NCBI GenBank assembly: GCA_002452325.1
Contig: DKFG01000214.1
Location: forward strand, 1-23,822
DNA from: Geobacter sp. UBA6802
GTDB taxonomy: Bacteria; Desulfobacterota; Desulfuromonadia; Geobacterales; Pseudopelobacteraceae
Length of the DNA stretch: 23,822 nucleotides
Reading direction: 5' to 3'
Part shown: positions 7,431-16,405 of the stretch, piece after piece
Numbering within the stretch: position 1 is the stretch's first letter
How the letters are laid out: each line of letters opens with the position of its first letter
The notes under the pieces: model-generated
Database searches by the model: none
Told to the model about the DNA's origin: nothing
What the model saw: the letters and a program-made list of their open reading frames with translations, nothing else
Made by a program: the position numbers and the translations under genes

Positions 7431-8642
7431 CTAATCCGATTTCAGTGCAACGATGGGATCAAGCAGTGATGCCTGACGAGCGGGGTAATAGCCAAAAAAT
7501 ATCCCGACGGCATTGGAGACACCAACCCCCAGCAGGATGGCTCCCAATGAAAGGGTAAACTGCCACTGGGCAAAGTGGGCGATCAGCCATGAGGCGCCGA
7601 CACCAAAGATGATACCCACAAGACCCCCAATCAGCGACAGGATCACTGATTCAATCAGGAACTGCCCCCTGATGTCGCCCCGCTTGGCCCCCAGGGCGCG
7701 ACGAATGCCGATCTCGCGGCGGCGCTCCGTTACCGAGACCAGCATCACATTCATGACACCAACCCCGCCAACAATCAGGGAGATGCTGCCGATGGCCCCC
7801 AACAGCAGGGTAAACATCTGCATCTGCTTTTCCATCTGGGCAATGATCTCTTCCGGGCTGGTAATCCTGACCGCCGACCCCATCCCCAGGGATACGAAGT
7901 AGGCCAGAACCTGGTCACGGGCAGCTGTGTTGGTGTAGCCGGGGCTGACTCGGGCGGTGATGGAACTGATCTCGGCATTGGCAAAGACCCGCAGGCTGGT
8001 GGTGATATGCAGGTAGATCATCTCGTTCGGCTCAAACCTGCGCATCCCGCCCTGAGGCACTTCGCTGGTTACCCCTATGACGGTAAACAGGTTGTCACCG
8101 ATCCTGATTTTACTGCCGACAACCCGGTCGGCCCCCTTCTTTTGCAGCTCGGCGGCCACCTGACTGCCGATCACGCAGAATCGGCTCTGTTCATCAAGGT
8201 CGGAGAGGAAGCGTCCTTCCCGGATGCTTAGCTTGTTAATAGCCAGAAACGAGGCAGTAACCCCCATCGGGCCGGAACGTTCCAGCTTCTTGCCGTTAAA
8301 GCTGGCTTCGCCGGTCCCTCTGACCGAGGGGGCAACGTTGCTGATCGCCGGGCAGCGGGAGGCGATGGCACGGATGGTATCAAGTTTGAGCGCAGACTTG
8401 GCCGCAGGTCTGCCGCCTCCCCCATCGGGCAGCCCACCGCCGAACTCCTTTTCAATGGTCAGGATGTCGGTGCCCATCTCCTTGAACTGACGAAGCGCCT
8501 CGTCCTGGACGATCCGACCGACCGAAACCATGGCGATCACCGAGCCGATGCCGATCACAATGCCAATCAGCGCCAGGATGGTACGCTGTTTTGATGCCAA
8601 CAGGCTGCGGGTGGCCTCTTTCAGGTTGGAAGTCAGGATCAT
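7431..8642 (-). CDS. macB: MacB-type ABC exporter permease (FtsX fold, separate from its ATPase)
   Basis: Encodes 403 residues of the MacB/LolC/FtsX permease family: one N-terminal membrane helix (about 21-42), a periplasmic MacB-PCD region, then three C-terminal helices. The short segment ERRREIGIRRALGAKRGDI, the usual coupling loop, lies before the last two helices. It is the mechanotransmission part of a tripartite pump driving periplasmic substrates through TolC. E. coli MacB joins ATPase and permease in one chain; here they are separate genes, as in many non-enteric species. The ATG at 8642 overlaps the ATPase stop (ATGA). An upstream in-frame start at 8684 would lie within the ATPase gene and is less likely. 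Confidence 0.9.
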   Translation of the reverse strand: MILTSNLKEATRSLLASKQRTILALIGIVIGIGSVIAMVSVGRIVQDEALRQFKEMGTDILTIEKEFGGGLPDGGGGRPAAKSALKLDTIRAIASRCPAISNVAPSVRGTGEASFNGKKLERSGPMGVTASFLAINKLSIREGRFLSDLDEQSRFCVIGSQVAAELQKKGADRVVGSKIRIGDNLFTVIGVTSEVPQGGMRRFEPNEMIYLHITTSLRVFANAEISSITARVSPGYTNTAARDQVLAYFVSLGMGSAVRITSPEEIIAQMEKQMQMFTLLLGAIGSISLIVGGVGVMNVMLVSVTERRREIGIRRALGAKRGDIRGQFLIESVILSLIGGLVGIIFGVGASWLIAHFAQWQFTLSLGAILLGVGVSNAVGIFFGYYPARQASLLDPIVALKSD

Positions 8643-9310
8643 TCCACAATGCCCCCGTCCTTCATGAGCGCCACCCGTTTGCACTGCCGCGCTATGCCGG
8701 GATCGTGGGTGATGATCACCACCGTAATCCCCTCTTCGGCGTTCAGGGTCTTGAACAGCTCCATGATCTCGCCACCGACCTGGGTATCAAGGGCGCCGGT
8801 CGGTTCATCGGCCAGGATAATGGAGGGAGAACCCACCAGTGCCCGGGCAATGGCGACCCGCTGCTGCTGACCGCCGGACAGTTCTGCCGGACGATGCAGG
8901 GCCCGGTCTTCCATACCGACCCGTTTAAGCAGCTCCATGCAACGATCGGTCGTGTCCTGTCCGGCATCACCCCGGTAGACCAGCGGCAGGGCAACGTTTT
9001 CAAGGGCCGTCAAACGGGAGAGCAGGAAATACTGCTGAAACACAAAACCGATCCGTCTGTTGCGGATATCAGACAAGGCATCGTCATTGGTGTAGGCAAC
9101 TTCAACACCGTCAAGCATGAAACTGCCGGAGGTAGGACGGTCCAGCAGGCCGATGCAGTTCATCAGGGTGGATTTGCCGCAGCCGGACGGCCCCATGATG
9201 GAGAGCAGTTCCCCCTGCTGCACCTCAAGGTTGACCCCTTTCAGCACATCCACCTCAGTGGGACCGATCCGGTAGGATTTGCGAATATCGCGCAGGATCA
9301 GCATGGTCAC
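8639..9310 (-). CDS. macB: MacB-type ABC exporter ATPase
   Basis: Encodes 223 residues, the usual size for a LolD/MacB-type ATPase. It shows Walker A GPSGCGKS (40-47), signature ELSGGQQQR, Walker B IILADEPTGALD and an H-loop (VVIITHDPGIA). The start is either GTG at 9310, overlapping the adaptor stop by 4 bases (GTGA), or ATG at 9304; neither has a strong ribosome site, which fits translational coupling. It would power the permease encoded next and works with the adaptor and TolC genes upstream in the same operon. Confidence 0.92.
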   Translation of the reverse strand: MTMLILRDIRKSYRIGPTEVDVLKGVNLEVQQGELLSIMGPSGCGKSTLMNCIGLLDRPTSGSFMLDGVEVAYTNDDALSDIRNRRIGFVFQQYFLLSRLTALENVALPLVYRGDAGQDTTDRCMELLKRVGMEDRALHRPAELSGGQQQRVAIARALVGSPSIILADEPTGALDTQVGGEIMELFKTLNAEEGITVVIITHDPGIARQCKRVALMKDGGIVE

Positions 9311-11103
9311 TTCTGCTGTGGTACGGCGTTCAGGGCAGGACCAGCCACTTCAATCAGATCACCTTGTTGTATCCCGCTGGTGATCTCAACCGTATCCTGG
9401 GTGGTGTAACCGGTGCCCACTTCCACCATCTCGGAGGTTTCACCTTTTTTCCTGACCAGATACCGCTTGCCGTTCTCTTCTCTAACCGCCGACAGCGGTA
9501 CCATCAGGGCATCCTGCTTTTCGTGGATGATCACCTCAAGGTTGGCGGTCATCCCCACCATGATCTTCTTTCTCACTTCTGGCGATACGGTATCAATCAC
9601 CACCCTGATGCCGAATGACGGCGCTCCCCTGCCTGCCTCTCCCTCTTCCGCATGGGGCGAGATGCTCTGGATGCTGCCGGTCAGCTGCTCACCAGGAAAG
9701 GCGTCGCCGGTCACCCGCACCTTTTGCCCCAGCTGCACCTTGGTCACATCCACCTCATCCACCTTGCAGCTCACCGAAAAACCGGAAAGATCGCCAATGG
9801 CCAGCAGGATATCATTCTGCTGGAACTGGGCACCCCGTTCCACTAATTTCACGTCCTTTGACTGACCGGTGACCGGCGGCTTCATAACAATCCCGGCAAC
9901 CGGGGCAATAACCGTTGCTGCGGCCAGATCCCGTTCAAGCTGCTTCATCCGCGCCTCTGCATTATCAAGCTCAAAGCGGGCCACCTTACGGCTCTCGCTG
10001 TTCCCTTTTTCCTGGGCCGCCTTGAGCTCCTCCAGCGCCCCCTGGTAGTCCATCTGCTGGTTGGTGTACTGGGTCTTGGCTGATTCGTACTCGGTGGCCG
10101 GGATGATTCCCTTTTTAAACAGCCGCTCTGTTTCGTCCAGGGTCTTTTTCTGGTTTTCCAGCGCCAGCTTGGCCTTGGCCAGAGAACGGTGGGCACGGGC
10201 CATCTCACTGCCGGTATCCCAGCTTTCCATCTGCCTGAAGTTGTTGTGGGCCTTGATATAGGCAGCCTGCGCCTCACGGTACTTGATCCGGGCCTCACTG
10301 CTATCCATGGTCAAAAGCGGTTGCCCAGCAGTGACAACATCGCCGTAACGCACCTGGATCCGCTCCACCTTGCCGCTGATCGGGCTGGCAAGATTGACCA
10401 TCTGCAGCGGTAACAGCTTGCCGGTAAAGGCGATACTGGCCGAGACCGGCTGTGGCGTGACCGTGATGATAACAGCTGCTCCTTGCTGGGCAGGGGAGGC
10501 TGTGACAGCCGGTGCCTTGAAGCCGCCCGGCGAGCGGTTCCAGACATACAGGCCGATTCCCAGAAACAGCAGGATACTGAAGGCGGTTGCCGCAATCCTG
10601 ATCACCTGCACCTTTTTGAGGGCGGTCTGCAGTTGCTGGTTGCTCTCTTCGGTCTTCAGGTAGGCCTGCTGCAGTTCGCGATGTTTGTTTTTCAGCTCAT
10701 CCGTCAGGCGGACTTCTGCCTGCTGAAGGGTCTGCAGTTCTGTGATATCATTAAAGACCGCGATTACTCCCTGTTGCTCGCCGTCACCGTCACTGCCCTT
10801 CAGAAAGGAGGTGGTCAGCGCCAGAGTAATGGTGGCGCCCCGGCTGGTGAACGGCACTACCCGGTTGTGGCTGGCTGATGCCTCATAGACGGCATCCAGG
10901 ATGGTCTGATTAAATTCATCATTTTCTTCTGCCAGCAAAAAAAGCTCGGCAAAGGAGCTGTCGAGCGCCTCTTCACGACTGATACCCAGGATGTCGGCCG
11001 CTGCCCGGTTAAAGGTAATGATCCGCCCCTCGCGGTTGATGGTCATTACCCCGTCGGACATATCGTCCAGGATTCTGTCGGCTACAATGCGGTCACGTTC
11101 CAT
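9307..11103 (-). CDS. PAS domain fused to MacA/HlyD-type periplasmic adaptor
   Basis: A 598-residue protein with an unusual layout. Residues 1-125 are a PAS domain (DDMSDGVMTINREGRIITFN, then VIAVFNDITEL at its end). Residues 126-165 form a coiled coil rich in Q, E and K, 167-187 a membrane helix, and 210-598 a MacA-like adaptor. The adaptor has the lipoyl half-motif SGKVERIQVRYGDVV, a long alpha-hairpin at about 270-385, the second lipoyl half IAPVAGIV, and beta-barrel and membrane-proximal parts. Known MacA proteins (about 370 residues) have only a short cytoplasmic tail before the helix. Here that position is occupied by a sensor domain, suggesting cytoplasmic signals influence the pump. 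It lies 11 bases after tolC and overlaps the ATPase gene. Confidence 0.92.
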   Translation of the reverse strand: MERDRIVADRILDDMSDGVMTINREGRIITFNRAAADILGISREEALDSSFAELFLLAEENDEFNQTILDAVYEASASHNRVVPFTSRGATITLALTTSFLKGSDGDGEQQGVIAVFNDITELQTLQQAEVRLTDELKNKHRELQQAYLKTEESNQQLQTALKKVQVIRIAATAFSILLFLGIGLYVWNRSPGGFKAPAVTASPAQQGAAVIITVTPQPVSASIAFTGKLLPLQMVNLASPISGKVERIQVRYGDVVTAGQPLLTMDSSEARIKYREAQAAYIKAHNNFRQMESWDTGSEMARAHRSLAKAKLALENQKKTLDETERLFKKGIIPATEYESAKTQYTNQQMDYQGALEELKAAQEKGNSESRKVARFELDNAEARMKQLERDLAAATVIAPVAGIVMKPPVTGQSKDVKLVERGAQFQQNDILLAIGDLSGFSVSCKVDEVDVTKVQLGQKVRVTGDAFPGEQLTGSIQSISPHAEEGEAGRGAPSFGIRVVIDTVSPEVRKKIMVGMTANLEVIIHEKQDALMVPLSAVREENGKRYLVRKKGETSEMVEVGTGYTTQDTVEITSGIQQGDLIEVAGPALNAVPQQK

Positions 11104-11114
11104 GAGAGTTCCGT

Positions 11115-12608
11115 TCAGTTTCGATCAACAAGCGCAACCCCCAACCGATCAAGGGTGATCCCCAGGGTCTTGTCAAGGGCGGTCAGGGCGTTCAGATAGC
11201 CGGTAATGGCATCAAGCTCCCGCTCCTGAGACAGTTTAAGATCATTCTGAAAACTGACCAGCTGAAAGTTGCTGGAGCGGCCAGCTTTAAGCTTTTCAGT
11301 TTCTATCTCAACCTTTTTCTCGGAAAGGGTACGCGAAAGGGTGGCCAGCTTGATCTGACGGTGGCTCATCTCAGCTGAGCGAATGGCATCCTGGATCTCG
11401 ATCTCAATATCTTCGCGCCGCTTTGCCAGATCGTTTTCAAACTTTTTCTGATTGATGTCGGCGGCAAGATAGGCCTGCCGGTCAGATGAACTGCGATAGA
11501 GGTTGTCCAGCGGAATAGTAACCTGCATGCCGGTATACCAGCTTCCGCTGCTGCTCAGGTAATCGTTTGAGTAGTTACCGGTCAGGCTCAGGTCCCAGAG
11601 TGTATTCCTTTTGGCAATGCTGACCGCCCGCTTGGCCCTGGCAGCGTCCAGCAACAGCTGCTGGTAATCGGGACGATGCTCAAAGGCCAGCTGCAGGGCC
11701 TGCTCAAGCGTATAGGGAAGCGGGGGGATCGCGGTTTCCTGCACCGGCCTGATCCGTCTGTTTTTGTCAATATCAATCGCCTTGGTCAGATTCAGCCGCA
11801 TCTTATCGAGACTGTTCTCTGCAGCAAGCAGGTCGTACTCCTGTCGTGCCAGGTCTGCCTCAGACTGGACGATCTCAATGGCCGCCATCCGACCGGCCGC
11901 AATCAGTTCACGGTTGGTTGCAAGAAGCTCTTTGCTGCGCTGCAACGACTGCCTGTTGTTTTCAAGGGTCTTGATCGACTGGGCATAGCTGCGGTAGGCG
12001 GTGATGACGTTGGTCAAGGTATCGATCAGGGTTGCTTTCAGCGCCAGGATATTCTTCTGCTCTTGCTCCCTGGCCGCCCGCACCGTCTCAAGATTAACGT
12101 CAAGACCGGCACGCTTCAACAGGGGTTGTTCCAGGGTAACGTTCCAGCCTTTGCCGGTAACATTGCGCTGCGAGGTATCAAAGGTACCGGCAAGGGTCAG
12201 CGTGGCCCCGGTCGGCAACCTTTCAACAGCGGTCAGACTGGTGGAGGAGGTCGTGGTTGTGCTGTTATGCGCCATCCCGTTTGACGCTCCCCCCAAGCTG
12301 GCGGTAGTGCCGGACAGCTTGGGTCCGGTGGTCAGTTCCAGGGTCGGCACAAACGTATCCTCGGCCATCCGCAGATCGTACTTCTGAGACACCCGATCAA
12401 GATAGGCGTTTTTGATGGTCCGGTTTTCCGTAAGGGTCAGCTGGATGCAGTCGGCCAGAGAAAGGGTGTCAGCCCAGGCTGGCGGGACTACGGACAGCAG
12501 CAGGGTACACAATGCCACGGCACGAAAGCGCCGCCAGGCTTGCATGCCCCTGCTGCAGATCTGGATTGTGTGGGCGTGAAATGGATCGGGGGATACCGCA
12601 ATGTTCAT
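11115..12608 (-). CDS. TolC-family outer-membrane efflux protein
   Basis: Outer-membrane channel of the tripartite pump. The 497 residues include a signal peptide (RFRAVALCTLLLSVVPPAWA) and two OEP repeats. Each has the long helical hairpins typical of the family: one opening SLADCIQLTLTENRTIKNA, and the second starting near YTLEQALQLAFEHRPDYQQL. It is the first gene of the efflux operon and is preceded by a strong promoter. The ATG at 12608 gives an extended N-region before the signal. An internal ATG at 12545 gives a standard signal peptide but has AGGGG almost touching it, so the start is uncertain. Confidence 0.9.
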   Translation of the reverse strand: MNIAVSPDPFHAHTIQICSRGMQAWRRFRAVALCTLLLSVVPPAWADTLSLADCIQLTLTENRTIKNAYLDRVSQKYDLRMAEDTFVPTLELTTGPKLSGTTASLGGASNGMAHNSTTTTSSTSLTAVERLPTGATLTLAGTFDTSQRNVTGKGWNVTLEQPLLKRAGLDVNLETVRAAREQEQKNILALKATLIDTLTNVITAYRSYAQSIKTLENNRQSLQRSKELLATNRELIAAGRMAAIEIVQSEADLARQEYDLLAAENSLDKMRLNLTKAIDIDKNRRIRPVQETAIPPLPYTLEQALQLAFEHRPDYQQLLLDAARAKRAVSIAKRNTLWDLSLTGNYSNDYLSSSGSWYTGMQVTIPLDNLYRSSSDRQAYLAADINQKKFENDLAKRREDIEIEIQDAIRSAEMSHRQIKLATLSRTLSEKKVEIETEKLKAGRSSNFQLVSFQNDLKLSQERELDAITGYLNALTALDKTLGITLDRLGVALVDRN

Positions 12609-12640
12609 TATCTGCTCAGTTCAGGTTTGATCTGCACAGC

Positions 12641-12668
12641 ATTGTACCGTGTCATGCACCGGTGTCAA
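12641..12668 (-). promoter_or_regulatory. Near-consensus sigma-70 promoter of the efflux operon
   Basis: On the minus strand TTGACA (12668-12663) is followed after 16 bases by TACAAT (12646-12641), which is 11 of 12 consensus positions. Transcription would begin near 12634, about 26 bases before the tolC ATG at 12608. TGTCAT-like hexamers recur around it (12650, 12674) and could be operator parts, but this is not established. Confidence 0.7.
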
Positions 12669-12830
12669 CTGGATGTCATACCGAATTCCATCGTGGCACG
12701 GCAACGCCATGTCCGGTATGTCAGAGAGGTAAAGGCTTACTACAACCCGACAGCTCCCCCTGGCGAGAGCCGCCGGGCTTGAAGGAATGGATTTATAAGC
12801 TCGCGTATGTCGTTAGTCAGCAGCTACCGG

Positions 12831-13574
12831 TTATTTGCCGGAAACAGCTGACAGGAAATAGGCGCCGCCAGCCCCGGTAGTGGCGTAGACATTTGGATTT
12901 GAACCGATTTTAACGGACGTAAGTACGTTGCCGTAAAAATCAAGATAGGTATAGAACGGTCGCGGCAGCTTCCAGTATTTAGCCCCAGCATCGGTCAGGA
13001 TGAAGCTGCTGTAGATGGCATCATAACTGCCGAGGGCGTTGGGATTTCCGGAAGCACCGGCCCCACCAGAGTACAGAGTACTTGAACTTCCGACCAGGAG
13101 ATCTTTATTCCGTACACAGTCCTTGGGGGTCAGATCGAGGTAGAAATGGATCACACCGCTTTCGATGGCGGCACCGCCTGCGGTCACCTTGCCGACGATA
13201 CTAAAGTCGCCGATCAAGCCATAATAGCCAGGGTTCAGCCCCGATCCCCACACATATCCTTCAAAACCTTTGGGGATAAAACCGGTACGATACTCCGTGA
13301 TATCAAACTCGCCTTTCTCTTCAAAGCTGGAGGCGCTCTGATCGTAGGTAATCGTTGAATAATAGCTGTAATACATCTGGTTTACCTCAAAAGAGCCAGG
13401 GGTAAACGCAGGGGGATAGACCACTGAAGCAGCCTGTGATTCATCGACTGTCCAGGTGGGGGCTGGTAGTGCCACCGGTGTACTTTCGCTGTCTGATCCG
13501 CAACCGGTCAGCAGCATTACCAGACAGCATCCGGTCAGCAAGGTTTTGTTCAATGAGTCGACTCTTAACATCAT
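12831..13574 (-). CDS. Lipoprotein of unknown function
   Basis: Encodes 247 residues with a lipobox (LLTGC, about residues 21-25) and a short Ser/Pro linker. A mature domain rich in Tyr, Gly and Ser follows (repeated YYSYYS, GYYGLIGDF, FYTYLDFYGN), suggesting an all-beta secreted domain. I do not recognise the family. AAGGAG lies about 9 bases before two adjacent ATGs (13574 and 13571). It starts 34 bases after the larger lipoprotein gene and is probably cotranscribed with it. A TTATTTGCCGG inverted pair spans the stop but lacks a T-run. Confidence 0.8.
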   Translation of the reverse strand: MMLRVDSLNKTLLTGCCLVMLLTGCGSDSESTPVALPAPTWTVDESQAASVVYPPAFTPGSFEVNQMYYSYYSTITYDQSASSFEEKGEFDITEYRTGFIPKGFEGYVWGSGLNPGYYGLIGDFSIVGKVTAGGAAIESGVIHFYLDLTPKDCVRNKDLLVGSSSTLYSGGAGASGNPNALGSYDAIYSSFILTDAGAKYWKLPRPFYTYLDFYGNVLTSVKIGSNPNVYATTGAGGAYFLSAVSGK

Positions 13575-13608
13575 TCCGGGTATCTCCTTGGCGTGCAGGG
13601 AATCAAAG

Positions 13609-15225
13609 CTATTCGGCCAGCTGTATCCTGGTCAGCCCGAATACGGTGCCAATCCAGACGGTTTTAGCATCGGCATCAAGGGAAAGGCCGGCATAAAAGT
13701 TATTGTAAGCGGCAGTACCCGGACCTACTTTAGCGGTAAATCTGATCAGGTTGAGGTCGTCGGCGTCAAGTCCGGTCAGATACCAGCCGTCCGACGTCTT
13801 GTTGTAGGTATAGACTATGTTGGAGGCCAGACTCATCTTGGAGACAACAGACGGCACGACAATGGCACTATTCAGACTGGCGACGCTGAAGTTGCCGTCA
13901 GCTTTCAGGCGCAGTCGGGCAAAACCTGGCTTGGTCATCGCAGAACCGTTGGTGCTGCTGAGGTCAATATGACCGTAGTTGTTCTCAGCGTATATATCAA
14001 CGCCGGTTCCATCGGCGGTCGGCGCAACGATCAGGGAGTTCTCATCACTGACCTCAGCTTGCTGCCCAAACGGCGCAATCTGGGCAAACAGGCGCTGTTC
14101 GCCGGGCTGCAGGACCGTTTCTGCACGATAGACGTTGACGTTCATATAGGTTGCGTTGTCGGCGATGGTGACAAAACGGCGGTTTCCCATACGGAATACC
14201 GTGGGAGAGGTGCCGGACCCGTGCGATACCTGCCCCGGCTTCTGTGCAGCTCCTCGATCATAGCCCGCAGACCATTCAATTACGGGGGAACCGTCACCGG
14301 CTGCGCCAAGCCGGTATAGCATATGGGTGGTCACAACGTAGACACCGGAAGGGCCGTTGGCACTGTCCCCCTCATCCACGGCGTGGGAGTTGTCTATCTC
14401 CATGAATGCACCGTCCGGTTGGGGCTGCCGTTGGCCGGTTCGGGTCGGGTCGTTCAAGTCAAGCCAGCTGATTTTTAACGGATTACCCGGCATGATGATG
14501 CCGATAACACCCTGAGCAGTGGTGAACCAGATGTTGCCGACCTTGTCCGGCACCACAGCATAGAGGTCGAGAGAGGTTAAGCCGCCGGGAACAGGGACGG
14601 CGCCACTGACGCCGGTAACATTGTAATCGGCATCCACGGTATAGCCGTCAATACCTCCAGCAACGGATGGGGTCCGACGGAGTACCTGAACATGTCCGTC
14701 AGGCATGGCAACCACCATCCGGTACTGGTTATCCTGGTAAAAATAGCCGGCGCCGCCGAAATTGATGGAGCCGTCAGCCGACACAGGGTTCATGAAGGCA
14801 TAGATTGCCAGCACCTGCAGCGTTGTGCGATCAATCGTTGCCACATAGCGTTCAGTATGAGTGGTGCCTGGCCTGGGTAACCCGGCGCAGACGGTCTGGA
14901 TATTACCTTGGGCATCAAACACCTGCGATGCACATTCCCCCAGGGTGATAAAGCGATTCTGACCGGTGAGGGGATCCTTGATCGAAGTGACCTGCACCTG
15001 CGAGACAAGCGCCCGTGCAACAGAGCTTGGTCCAGCAAAGGCGTAGGTGTCCGACAGATAGGAATCGGAATGGATGTTGTTATTGGGATTGGGAGAGAGA
15101 TACGGGTTTTGCCAGACATCGGCTGTTCTTGACGCAGCAGGCGGGGTGTTGCTGCCACTGCAACCAAGCAGCAGCATAACGGCAAGACATAGAAATGCCG
15201 ATAGGGCCGTTCTGGTGTTCCTCAT
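13609..15225 (-). CDS. Large secreted lipoprotein, probable beta-propeller
   Basis: Encodes 538 residues with a lipobox (LLLGC, about 18-22). Several segments look like propeller blades: RYVATIDRTTLQVLAIYAF, YRMVVAMPDGHVQVLRR, GNIWFTTAQGVIGII, GVYVVTTHMLYRL, and a final KTVWIGTVFGLTRIQL. This suggests a quinoprotein- or lyase-like propeller, but no cofactor motif is evident and I cannot name a function. AGGAGG precedes the ATG at a 6-base distance. The gene is divergent from the histidine kinase gene across 112 bases and is followed by a second lipoprotein gene. The pair may form a cell-surface assembly; that is inference. Confidence 0.82.
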   Translation of the reverse strand: MRNTRTALSAFLCLAVMLLLGCSGSNTPPAASRTADVWQNPYLSPNPNNNIHSDSYLSDTYAFAGPSSVARALVSQVQVTSIKDPLTGQNRFITLGECASQVFDAQGNIQTVCAGLPRPGTTHTERYVATIDRTTLQVLAIYAFMNPVSADGSINFGGAGYFYQDNQYRMVVAMPDGHVQVLRRTPSVAGGIDGYTVDADYNVTGVSGAVPVPGGLTSLDLYAVVPDKVGNIWFTTAQGVIGIIMPGNPLKISWLDLNDPTRTGQRQPQPDGAFMEIDNSHAVDEGDSANGPSGVYVVTTHMLYRLGAAGDGSPVIEWSAGYDRGAAQKPGQVSHGSGTSPTVFRMGNRRFVTIADNATYMNVNVYRAETVLQPGEQRLFAQIAPFGQQAEVSDENSLIVAPTADGTGVDIYAENNYGHIDLSSTNGSAMTKPGFARLRLKADGNFSVASLNSAIVVPSVVSKMSLASNIVYTYNKTSDGWYLTGLDADDLNLIRFTAKVGPGTAAYNNFYAGLSLDADAKTVWIGTVFGLTRIQLAE

Positions 15226-15337
15226 GGCAATCCTCCTATTATTTTTTTCAATGTTCTCGCATACTGTCGCTCATAATCTCAACAAAAAACTGGCGATCTG
15301 GTCGTTCCCTTGTATACTTGCCGCACAGGAGGCAGAC
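15226..15337. promoter_or_regulatory. Divergent promoter region
   Basis: These 112 bases separate the divergent lipoprotein and histidine kinase genes and must hold promoters or leaders for both. Only weak sigma-70 elements are visible (plus-strand TATACT at 15313-15318; minus-strand TTGTTG with a poor -10). The 10-mer CTTGTATACT at 15309-15318 also occurs at 7281-7290 in the leader of the binding-protein operon. Confidence 0.4.
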
Positions 15338-16405
15338 GTGCAGAATCCGCAGCTTGAACAGATGCTGGAGCAGTTGATGGTTGTGGTTGAAAATCTCGCC
15401 ATGGGGCGTTACGACAGCCATGAACAGCTCTTTGCCATGACCGACACCGGGCAGTATCCCCCTTTTATTGCCCGTTTTGCCGAGGCCTTTGCCATGATGG
15501 CGGTCAAGATCGAGGCCCGTGAATTTCGTCTGGAACAGATCATTGCCGACCTGACCCAGACCCGTGAAGAGCTGACCGTTGCCAATGTCCGGCTGCAGCA
15601 GTCGCTGCAGGAGTTGCAGCAGGCCCAGCTGCAGCTGATACAGCAGGAAAAGCTGGAATCGGTCGGCAGGCTGGCGGCCGGAGTGGCCCACGAGGTCAAG
15701 AACCCGTTGGCCGTGATCCAGCTGGGTGTTGATTACCTGGCAGGCCAGCTCAAGGATAATCGCGACTGGCATGAGACCGTCACCGACATGGCTGATGCGG
15801 TCCAGCGTGCCGATACGGTGATCAAGGGGCTGCTGGATTTTTCCCGCTCTGAACAGCTTGAGCTAAGGCCGGTTGCGCTCCAGCGGCTGCTGGATGATGC
15901 GCTGCTGCTGGTGCGACATGAGCTAACCAGCCGACATATCAGTGTAGAACGTGAGCTGCCTGATGAGCTGCCGCTGCTGCAACTGGACAGTAACAAGATC
16001 AAGCAGGTGTTCATCAACCTCTTTGTCAATGCCGCCCACGCCATGCCGGAGGGGGGAACCCTGACCATCAGTGCCGGGCTTACCAGTATCACCGAGCAGG
16101 ATCGTGCACTCTTCGGCAGCGCCAATGGACAGCTTGCAGAAGGGGACCCGGTGCTGCGACTGACGGTGGCAGACACCGGCACCGGCATCAAGGAGGCCGC
16201 CCTGGCCAAGCTGTTTGACCCGTTTTTTACCACCAAGCCGGTCGGTATCGGCACCGGACTGGGGCTGTCCGTAACCCGCAAGATCCTTGAGCTGCACCAG
16301 GCCGCCATCACCCTGCGGAACCGGCACGACCGGCAAGGTGCAGCAGCGATTATACTATTCAAACGGCAAGACCAAAACCTGCAACAGGAGGAGACAACAC
16401 CATGA
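15338..16405 (+). CDS. Soluble histidine kinase with the same N-terminal module as the sigma-54 activator
   Basis: A 355-residue kinase with no membrane segment. Residues 1-80 match the activator at 5087-6343 without gaps. A coiled coil (80-105) follows. HisKA has the phosphoacceptor His118 in GVAHEVKNPL. The HATPase domain has an N-box (FINLFVNAAHAMPEGG, about 225-240), G1 (VADTGTGI, 277-284), F-box (FDPFFTTK) and G2 (GIGTGLGLS). The GTG start at 15338 is chosen because AGGAGG lies 5 bases upstream and because the upstream in-frame extension overlaps the divergent gene. The stop overlaps the response-regulator ATG by 4 bases. The signal is presumably cytoplasmic or relayed by a partner protein. 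Confidence 0.9.
   Translation: MQNPQLEQMLEQLMVVVENLAMGRYDSHEQLFAMTDTGQYPPFIARFAEAFAMMAVKIEAREFRLEQIIADLTQTREELTVANVRLQQSLQELQQAQLQLIQQEKLESVGRLAAGVAHEVKNPLAVIQLGVDYLAGQLKDNRDWHETVTDMADAVQRADTVIKGLLDFSRSEQLELRPVALQRLLDDALLLVRHELTSRHISVERELPDELPLLQLDSNKIKQVFINLFVNAAHAMPEGGTLTISAGLTSITEQDRALFGSANGQLAEGDPVLRLTVADTGTGIKEAALAKLFDPFFTTKPVGIGTGLGLSVTRKILELHQAAITLRNRHDRQGAAAIILFKRQDQNLQQEETTP

Noticed and set aside
11676..12284. Plus-strand open frame of 202 codons
   Set aside because: It is antisense to the TolC gene, which has both OEP repeats and a signal peptide.
13456..14319. Plus-strand open frame of 287 codons
   Set aside because: It is antisense to two lipoprotein genes with clear signal peptides and ribosome sites; the plus-frame protein shows no domain-like pattern.
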